In this document: in pieces, positions 15,959 to 20,379 of the stretch
Position numbering within the stretch: position 1 is the first letter of the stretch
Layout of the letters: each line of letters begins with the position of its first letter
Virus record (IMG/VR): IMGVR_UViG_3300010392_000215
Location: 1-20,379 of that record
DNA from: a virus
Length of the DNA stretch: 20,379 nucleotides
Strand: one strand, 5' to 3'
Notes under the pieces: generated by a model
Seen by the model: only the letters and a program-made list of their open reading frames with translations
Database searches by the model: none
What the model was told of the DNA's origin: nothing
Position numbers and translations under genes: made by a program

Positions 15959-16455
15959 CAGTCGACTACCCGGATGTTGTATCTGGGAACCTGACGCTCC
16001 CGGTAGTTAACGCCGTTGCCATCACCACCATCAGCGATTTCAAGTGCAGTGTATGACGCATCCCTGAGAACCTTGTAGATCGACATGGGAACGGACACAT
16101 CAACACCGCGCTTAATCTGGAAGGGGACAGCATTTACGGATGCAAAAACATCATCCTTATCGTCATCACCTTCGCCCTCGGCAATGTTAATGGTGACTTT
16201 CTCTTCATTCTGGAGCCGCTTAAGTTCAGACTTTTCAACCTGTGCCGCATGCTTATCAAGCTTGCGGTTTTCGGCCTCAAGTTTTTCACGGGCAGACTTT
16301 TCAAGGCTCAACTCACTTGAGAGCAGGACATTTTCACCTTTAGCCTGCTGGAGAGCTTCATCCTTTTCTGCAAGCTGTTTGCGAAGATCTGCGACTTCTT
16401 CAGGACTCAAGGTTTCAATCTTGCCCTGATCTTTGGATTCTTCCTTTTTACTCAT
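15958..16455 (-). CDS. Coiled-coil head-associated protein
   Basis: A 165-residue protein following the capsid gene by 13 bases, with AGGGGTGA upstream of ATG 16455. Residues 15-88 form a heptad-rich, highly charged coiled coil (VADLRKQLAEKDEALQQ and onward). An acidic spacer follows (EGEGDDDKDD, about 94-103). The C-terminal part (about 104-165) holds VFASVNAVPFQIKRGVDVSVP, then SIYKVLRDAS and finally QVPRYNIRVVD. A similar C-terminal module appears next to capsid genes in many phages, without the coiled coil. It may be a capsid-associated or head-completion protein. Function not established. Confidence 0.6.
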   Translation of the reverse strand: MSKKEESKDQGKIETLSPEEVADLRKQLAEKDEALQQAKGENVLLSSELSLEKSAREKLEAENRKLDKHAAQVEKSELKRLQNEEKVTINIAEGEGDDDKDDVFASVNAVPFQIKRGVDVSVPMSIYKVLRDASYTALEIADGGDGNGVNYRERQVPRYNIRVVD

Positions 16456-16468
16456 TTCAAATCACCCC

Positions 16469-17482
16469 TTATGCTTCCGGAGGAATTTCAGTAACCGCAA
16501 CTTCAAGGCGGACAAGCCATGCGTCATTAAGAATGGCACTGGCATAGTAAGTTATCCAACCGACACTACCCCGCTGACCGAGTTTGTCGCTTTTACTGGG
16601 GGTCTCGGGGTTCACAACCTTGGGAACAACGGATTCCTTACCCTTGAGAGCCACATCACCGTAAGCATCGGCTCCGAAAATGTAGATAGGGTAAACATCG
16701 GCGTTGGTTCCGGACTCGGAAAGCATCTCAGTTCCAGAAGCAGCTTTTGCACCACCGGCATCGACAAGAGGCTCAATGGAAGTTGAAACCACGTAACGGA
16801 CGTCTTCAACCTTACCGATCTCATTCTCATAAGGAGTAAGCTGTCCGTATTCTTCCACCGGAACAAAACCGGGCATTTCACGAATATCAGATTCACAATC
16901 GGAATGAGTGATTCCAATAAAGGAAGCGGCAACAGCTTTTGTTCCGTACTTGACGCTGGAAGACATGACCTTGGTTACTTTGCGGGCCTTCTGCCGCTTA
17001 AGAGCACGGGTTGCCAGCCTCTGCACACTCTTGGTGATGGGCTTAACAACCGTTCCACGGGATGTGCCGCCGGAATAAATGACGTTAGTCCCGGCACCTA
17101 CAGTTCCTCCCAGAACCATATCGAGAGTCTGCCCGGCCTGTTCACCAAGAATGCTCATGGACTCCTGAAGAACGGGATCTTCGTGAGTATCCTGAATCAC
17201 ATCAGTCAGCTCGATGTAATCACCGTACTGCTTCAGGGTAGCGGTAACGTCAGTCTTGGTAAGCTTCTTACCGGCAGGTGTTACACCTTCAACCAACGGA
17301 ACAGTTGCCGGCGGAAGAGCGTTGTACCTGCGCCACTTAACAATCTGCCCTTTGTTCTTGGGCATCTTGAGAGACTGGGCAAATCTCCCGAAAATATTAT
17401 AATTGTCCGCCCTCTTAAGAAAACCGGGAACTGAATATCCGGCTGTTCTGGGGCTGATATCGCCATACATGGTAGTTGTCAT
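16469..17482 (-). CDS. Major capsid protein, N4-gp56 family
   Basis: A 337-residue protein. ATG 17482 has AGGAG at spacing 5, and this site overlaps the scaffold stop codon. The N-terminus DISPRTAGY, FLKRADNYNIFGRF, KGQIVKWRRYNALPPATVPLVEGVTP, then TLKQYGDYIELTDVIQDTHEDPVL and a helix with GEQAGQTLDMV are characteristic of the N4-gp56 (HK97-fold) capsid family. The later region shows FIGITHSDCESDIREM and FVPVEEYG, with C-terminal GSVGWITYYASAILNDAWLVRLEV. Length fits that family. The scaffold lies immediately upstream, as usual. No separate protease is visible here. Confidence 0.92.
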   Translation of the reverse strand: MTTTMYGDISPRTAGYSVPGFLKRADNYNIFGRFAQSLKMPKNKGQIVKWRRYNALPPATVPLVEGVTPAGKKLTKTDVTATLKQYGDYIELTDVIQDTHEDPVLQESMSILGEQAGQTLDMVLGGTVGAGTNVIYSGGTSRGTVVKPITKSVQRLATRALKRQKARKVTKVMSSSVKYGTKAVAASFIGITHSDCESDIREMPGFVPVEEYGQLTPYENEIGKVEDVRYVVSTSIEPLVDAGGAKAASGTEMLSESGTNADVYPIYIFGADAYGDVALKGKESVVPKVVNPETPSKSDKLGQRGSVGWITYYASAILNDAWLVRLEVAVTEIPPEA

Positions 17483-17487
17483 TTCAA

Positions 17488-17492
17488 CTCCT
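17488..17492 (-). promoter_or_regulatory. Shine-Dalgarno site of the capsid gene, overlapping the scaffold stop
   Basis: Minus-strand AGGAG lies 5 bases before ATG 17482 and shares two bases with the scaffold TAG (17493-17491). Termination of scaffold translation therefore delivers ribosomes directly onto the capsid start, which would couple the output of the two proteins. Confidence 0.75.
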
Positions 17493-18462
17493 ATTCTTCA
17501 GCCGCTGCGGCATCGAACGCACCTTCAAAATCATCCTGATCAGGTCCGCGATTACCGCTCACAGCCTTACGTTTTCCGGACGGTCCGATAAGATTTTTGG
17601 CCGCTTCTTTAGCGACCTTATCTTCTCTAGTCCCGGACGTTGCTTCTTTGTATCTGGTCAACAATTCGGACACCTGCGCAGCATTGCCGGAAGCCTGCAC
17701 CTGCTTGGCCTTGAGAGCTTCATTGTAAGGAAGTGTTTCGACCCAGTTGTTAAACCCGGCATTAAATTCTCCGAGCTTTTCAGGATTACCGCCCAGCTGC
17801 ACGTAATCGGGATGAGCCTTGCCGATCTCAGCATAATGTGCCTTGCGCTGATCCTGCTCATGTTGACTGATCACCGCATCCACACGGGGATTCACCTGCC
17901 GAAGCAAATGCGCTGATTCCAGAAGTCCCACCACGGCCTCAGGACCGAATTCAGTCAAGTTGGCCCGGTAACGCTGACCCTGCTCTGAATCCTCCAGCAG
18001 AATATCCCTGTATTGCGGATTAAGACTGAGAATTGCCTCAGCTTCGGCTTTGATGTCTTCAGGTATTTCTACCAACGCAGGGGAATCATCTTCAGACTGC
18101 TCCTGTCTGCCGAAGTACTGATCCAGAATATCCCGGCCTTCGGCCAGCGGGTCCACGTCTTCGCTTCCACGCAGTTCTGCGTCATCAGTGTCCGACGAAT
18201 CCGGATCTTCCCCGGACTCATCCTCTTCAGGTAAAATCTGGTCTGAAGCGGACCCGGCATCAGCCTCAAGGTCCTCATCTTCGGACAGGGGGTCACCCTC
18301 ACCCCCGTCTTCGGCTCCGAGATCCGAATCATCAGAGACTTCCAGTTCATCCTCATTCAAGGAATCATCGGTAAGCTCGTCACCTGACTCAGCTGCTTCA
18401 AAGCCGCGTTCAAAATCAGTCATTTCCTGCCCTTCAGTATGGAGATTGTCTTCAGCCATCAT
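17491..18462 (-). CDS. Acidic scaffold protein
   Basis: A protein of up to 323 residues upstream of the capsid gene. ATG ATG occurs at 18462 and 18459, with AGGAGG 2 and 5 bases before them. The second start has the better spacing and gives 322 residues. Residues about 1-125 are dominated by Asp, Glu and Ser (e.g. EDELEVSDDSDLGAED). The middle is helical, with ALVEIPEDIKAEAEAILSL and DAVISQHEQDQRKAHYAEIGKAHPDYVQ. A basic patch, GKRKAVSGNRG, lies near residue 300, followed by an acidic C-terminal end. Acidic-helical composition with a C-terminal charged hook is typical of scaffolds that bind coat protein and leave the prohead. No sequence-specific family is claimed. Confidence 0.75.
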   Translation of the reverse strand: MMAEDNLHTEGQEMTDFERGFEAAESGDELTDDSLNEDELEVSDDSDLGAEDGGEGDPLSEDEDLEADAGSASDQILPEEDESGEDPDSSDTDDAELRGSEDVDPLAEGRDILDQYFGRQEQSEDDSPALVEIPEDIKAEAEAILSLNPQYRDILLEDSEQGQRYRANLTEFGPEAVVGLLESAHLLRQVNPRVDAVISQHEQDQRKAHYAEIGKAHPDYVQLGGNPEKLGEFNAGFNNWVETLPYNEALKAKQVQASGNAAQVSELLTRYKEATSGTREDKVAKEAAKNLIGPSGKRKAVSGNRGPDQDDFEGAFDAAAAEE

Positions 18463-18468
18463 TTCCTC

Positions 18469-18699
18469 CTATGAATACGGATCCTGACTTTCCTGCTTTT
18501 TAGGAGCAGCAGTCAGATCCATTAAAATATCCTGATAAGCCTTGATTCTGCCCTGCAATTGCGGAACAGCATCCACATGGGCATTGACCAGATTTTCCGT
18601 TTCTTCCCGCATGCGCAGTTGAAGATATTCGCGGAGCAGACTTACGGCAGCCCCACCACCTTCAAGAATTGCTTTTGCTTTCATCTGGCTAGTCATCAT
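18469..18699 (-). CDS. Small helical head-region protein (76 residues)
   Basis: The frame is open from further upstream, but the likely start is ATG 18699 (ATG ATG, with 18696 as alternative). AAGGAG lies at 18711-18706, 6 bases upstream, and this start overlaps the preceding stop at 18691-18689. The resulting protein is almost fully helical: MKAKAILEGGGAAVSLL, then EYLQLRMREETENLVNAHVD and IKAYQDILMDL. It sits between the staple-like and scaffold genes, a spot often holding a small head-assembly protein. The longer reading from 18834 would overlap the staple gene by about 145 bases and has a Ser/Trp-rich implausible N-terminus, so I reject it. Function unknown. Confidence 0.6.
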   Translation of the reverse strand: MMTSQMKAKAILEGGGAAVSLLREYLQLRMREETENLVNAHVDAVPQLQGRIKAYQDILMDLTAAPKKQESQDPYS

Positions 18700-19012
18700 C
18701 TTCAGCTCCTTCGTTAAATCCGTCTTCAAAGCTTCCTGCGGTGTCGATACCCAGCTTGACCAGCTGCAACTCAATGTGCTTGTCCTTGCCGTCCGGTTGC
18801 GCTCTGGCTCCACAAACAAAAGCCCTGGCTTCAAGCTTCACTGTAGAACCGACCTTCAGCTCACTGGGCTTTAGCCCCAACTTGGAAACAACCTCATCAT
18901 CAAGACTGAGCCGCAAGCCCCACGGAAATTCTTCATGTTCCGACTCAACGACAGCTGGCGACCCCTTGCCCTTCTTCTTTTCCGGCTTATGCCGCATGTC
19001 CACGAGCTTCAT
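18689..19012 (-). CDS. Capsid staple-like / decoration protein
   Basis: A 107-residue protein whose ATG 19012 overlaps the portal stop region by 26 bases and is led by AAGGAGG at spacing 5. The N-terminus MKLVDM followed by a basic RHKPEKKKGKG stretch, then FPWGLRLSLDDEVVSKLGL, VGSTVKLEARAFVCGARA, HIELQLVKLGI and an acidic tail (residues about 92-107), matches the small protein beside N4-gp56-type capsid genes often annotated as a capsid staple protein. Such proteins bind the capsid surface and reinforce it. Family identification is from recall of this motif order; a role in stabilising the head is inferred from the capsid type downstream. Confidence 0.65.
   Translation of the reverse strand: MKLVDMRHKPEKKKGKGSPAVVESEHEEFPWGLRLSLDDEVVSKLGLKPSELKVGSTVKLEARAFVCGARAQPDGKDKHIELQLVKLGIDTAGSFEDGFNEGAEDDD
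18706..18711 (-). promoter_or_regulatory. Shine-Dalgarno site deciding the start of the 76-residue ORF
   Basis: Minus-strand AAGGAG is 6 bases before ATG 18699. It lies inside the end of the upstream acidic gene. This makes the shorter 76-residue product much more likely than a start at 18834. Confidence 0.65.
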
Positions 19013-20379
19013 GCGGACCTCCTTCCGGCATCAATGCACCGGCCTGTTGCTGGAGCATGGACAGCAAATGTTGCTGAACATCCACACCCTTATTTTTCAA
19101 TTCTTCAACCAATGCTTGAATATTTGCCCGTGCTGTTTCGGCCAGACGTTCACGTTCCCAGCTTTGCTTTTCTCGTGCTGAACGCAGCACACCGTCAGGC
19201 AAATCAAGGTTTTTACAGATTTCCTTGATCAGCTTTTCGTCATCGATCCAGCCTTCAAAACGGGGATTGTCGGTGATGGCCGCAATGGTCTGCATGCGTT
19301 CAAGCTGCACTTCCTTGGCCATGAGCACGGAAGTTCCGGTAGCAATGACTTCAAAGTCACCCTTGATGTCCTGCCGGGGATTGAACTGCATGTTCCAGAA
19401 ATACATTTTCTTGAAGAACGGACGGGTAATGTTCTCATCATGAGATTTGACCAGATCCTTGAGAATCTGGTGCGCTGCTCCAATGAGCATGGAAAGCCCA
19501 CGGGCAGTCTTACCGGCTCCGCGCATCTGGGAACCGTCACCGCCCATGAAGCGCGGCACGGACATATCGTCCACCATGTCGTTAAAGACCCGGACCAGAG
19601 CCATGAGCTCGTTGGTGTAGGAAGGGACAGAGAAAAATTTGAGAGCTTTGTTCATGTCTTCCACAGAACGGAAAGGCCAGAACTTGAAAGCATAGATGTC
19701 GCGCGGATCTTCATCCTGAGTAAACGCGCTCATGTTAGCCGCAACCTGCGGTCCGCATGAAACAGAGGCATTATCCAGCAGCATGCGCATAGCCGAGTTC
19801 AAAGCCTTCTGAGGATGACGCAGCAGCTTGGGCAGGCCATCCCCCCAGATTGAATCTTCATCTTCCACGAAGTAATCAAACTGATAAGGAATGGTCGCGC
19901 CCTCAAGGGGATTGATAACCGCCTTGATGACCTTATCGCCCAACATCCAGACATTAGCCGGGAAGATCTCGGAAAGATCTTCGTCTGGAATCTGGATGCC
20001 CACGGATGCAAGCTGATCTCCGGTCAAAGTTCCCCAGAACTCATAGACCCGGTAACGCTTATCCATCTTGCGGGTTTCACCGCTACCGATTTTCTGTTGC
20101 AGCTTCAGGGCCTTGTATGAGTCCAGATCGCCATCCTTATTATCCAGCAGGTAGGCACGGATAACGTCTTCCTTAAAACCGGGGAACTCCTTTAGATCCA
20201 AGACTTGCTGGCGGTTGTAGATATGGTCCTGAAAAATATATTCGCAATCCCCAAGGCGAGTCGCATTGGCGTCAGGGTATGCATTCCAAACTGAGACATC
20301 TTCATAAAATGGACGCAGCTCTGTGGATTCAGTTTTCTGCAACTTCCAGCTACCGTCTTCGGTAACGGCGTATGCCTCA
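18987..20379 (-). CDS. Portal protein (5' end beyond the window)
   Basis: The reading frame is open through the right edge, giving 463 C-terminal residues in the window; TTG at 20342 is internal, not a start. Visible landmarks include LRPFYEDVSVWNAYPDANATRLGDC, a helical segment VLDLKEFPGFKEDVIRAYLL, NPLEGATIPYQF, GLPKLLRHPQKALNSAMRMLLDNA, GGDGSQMRGAGKTARGLSML and FFKKMYFWNMQFNP. A glutamine-rich coiled coil and an EARGHAA tail close it. These match the wing, stem and crown layout of portals of short-tailed phages. The position just before the staple, scaffold and capsid genes agrees. A terminase would be expected outside the right edge. Confidence 0.85.
   Translation of the reverse strand, partial: EAYAVTEDGSWKLQKTESTELRPFYEDVSVWNAYPDANATRLGDCEYIFQDHIYNRQQVLDLKEFPGFKEDVIRAYLLDNKDGDLDSYKALKLQQKIGSGETRKMDKRYRVYEFWGTLTGDQLASVGIQIPDEDLSEIFPANVWMLGDKVIKAVINPLEGATIPYQFDYFVEDEDSIWGDGLPKLLRHPQKALNSAMRMLLDNASVSCGPQVAANMSAFTQDEDPRDIYAFKFWPFRSVEDMNKALKFFSVPSYTNELMALVRVFNDMVDDMSVPRFMGGDGSQMRGAGKTARGLSMLIGAAHQILKDLVKSHDENITRPFFKKMYFWNMQFNPRQDIKGDFEVIATGTSVLMAKEVQLERMQTIAAITDNPRFEGWIDDEKLIKEICKNLDLPDGVLRSAREKQSWERERLAETARANIQALVEELKNKGVDVQQHLLSMLQQQAGALMPEGGPHEARGHAA
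19018..19024 (-). promoter_or_regulatory. Strong Shine-Dalgarno site for the staple-like gene, inside the portal gene
   Basis: Minus-strand AAGGAGG is 5 bases before ATG 19012 and is itself part of codons near the portal C-terminus. It is the closest to the anti-Shine-Dalgarno consensus of the sites I examined here, consistent with a protein needed in many copies per head. Confidence 0.75.

Noticed and set aside
18188-18487. Plus-strand Ser-rich ORF over the scaffold gene
   Set aside because: It is the complement of Asp/Glu codons in the acidic segment, which reads as Ser/Pro-rich sequence without stops.
18469-18834. 121-residue reading of the small head-region ORF
   Set aside because: The extra N-terminal part overlaps the staple-like gene by about 145 bases, has implausible composition and lacks the strong ribosome site found before 18699.
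18987-20342. Portal start at TTG 20342
   Set aside because: The frame stays open to the right edge and the upstream residues continue a plausible portal sequence, so the start lies outside the window.

Overview
The window is the late structural (head, tail and DNA-ejection) region of a tailed phage or prophage with a short-tailed, podovirus-like gene order. Every convincing gene lies on the minus strand, so the region reads from right to left: portal (cut by the right edge), capsid staple-like protein, small helical protein, acidic scaffold, major capsid protein of the N4-gp56 family, a coiled-coil head protein, two head-tail adaptor-like proteins, a small tail protein, a GTG-start small ORF, a 781-residue tail fibre or adhesin-like protein, a fibre-assembly-like protein, a beta-rich tail hub/nozzle, a 62-residue ORF, a GNAT-like protein, three low-complexity or helical candidate ejection proteins, and a giant protein cut by the left edge. 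No integrase, lysis gene, repressor, tRNA or host gene is visible, so prophage and free phage cannot be told apart. The host is probably a Gram-negative bacterium. A marine Desulfovibrio-like sulfate reducer fits my impression of the moderate GC content and the protein style, but this is a guess.

Genes are packed with gaps of 0 to 13 bases, or overlap by 1 to 26 bases. ATGA, TGATG and stop-in-Shine-Dalgarno junctions are common. No promoter or terminator hairpin has room between genes, so this looks like one long late transcript. The order after the tail hub (GNAT-like protein, repeat protein, glycine-zipper protein, long helical protein, giant enzyme) resembles the gp14-gp7-gp20-gp16 ejection block of P22-type phages, with a giant protein added. 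That protein runs off the left edge after 1954 codons and joins a membrane-prone N-terminal part, an N6-adenine DNA methylase and a strawberry-notch-type superfamily 2 helicase. This is the architecture of phage P1 DarB and of 'polyvalent' virion proteins thought to enter the cell with the DNA and counter restriction.

The most unusual signal is inside that giant gene. Between methylase and helicase, the main frame becomes a Ser/Arg/Gly-rich linker written with rare arginine codons. The +1 frame over the same bases holds a 160-codon ORF (2389-2871) with its own Shine-Dalgarno site, ordinary protein composition and normal codon choice. I read it as a probable overprinted gene of unknown function. 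The giant gene also carries two clusters of 8-bp TGACGNNN tandem repeats (3861-3900, 4758-4789), an odd repeat length for a reading frame. A 15-bp tandem repeat (7502-7678) encodes a glycine-zipper array in a neighbouring candidate ejection protein.
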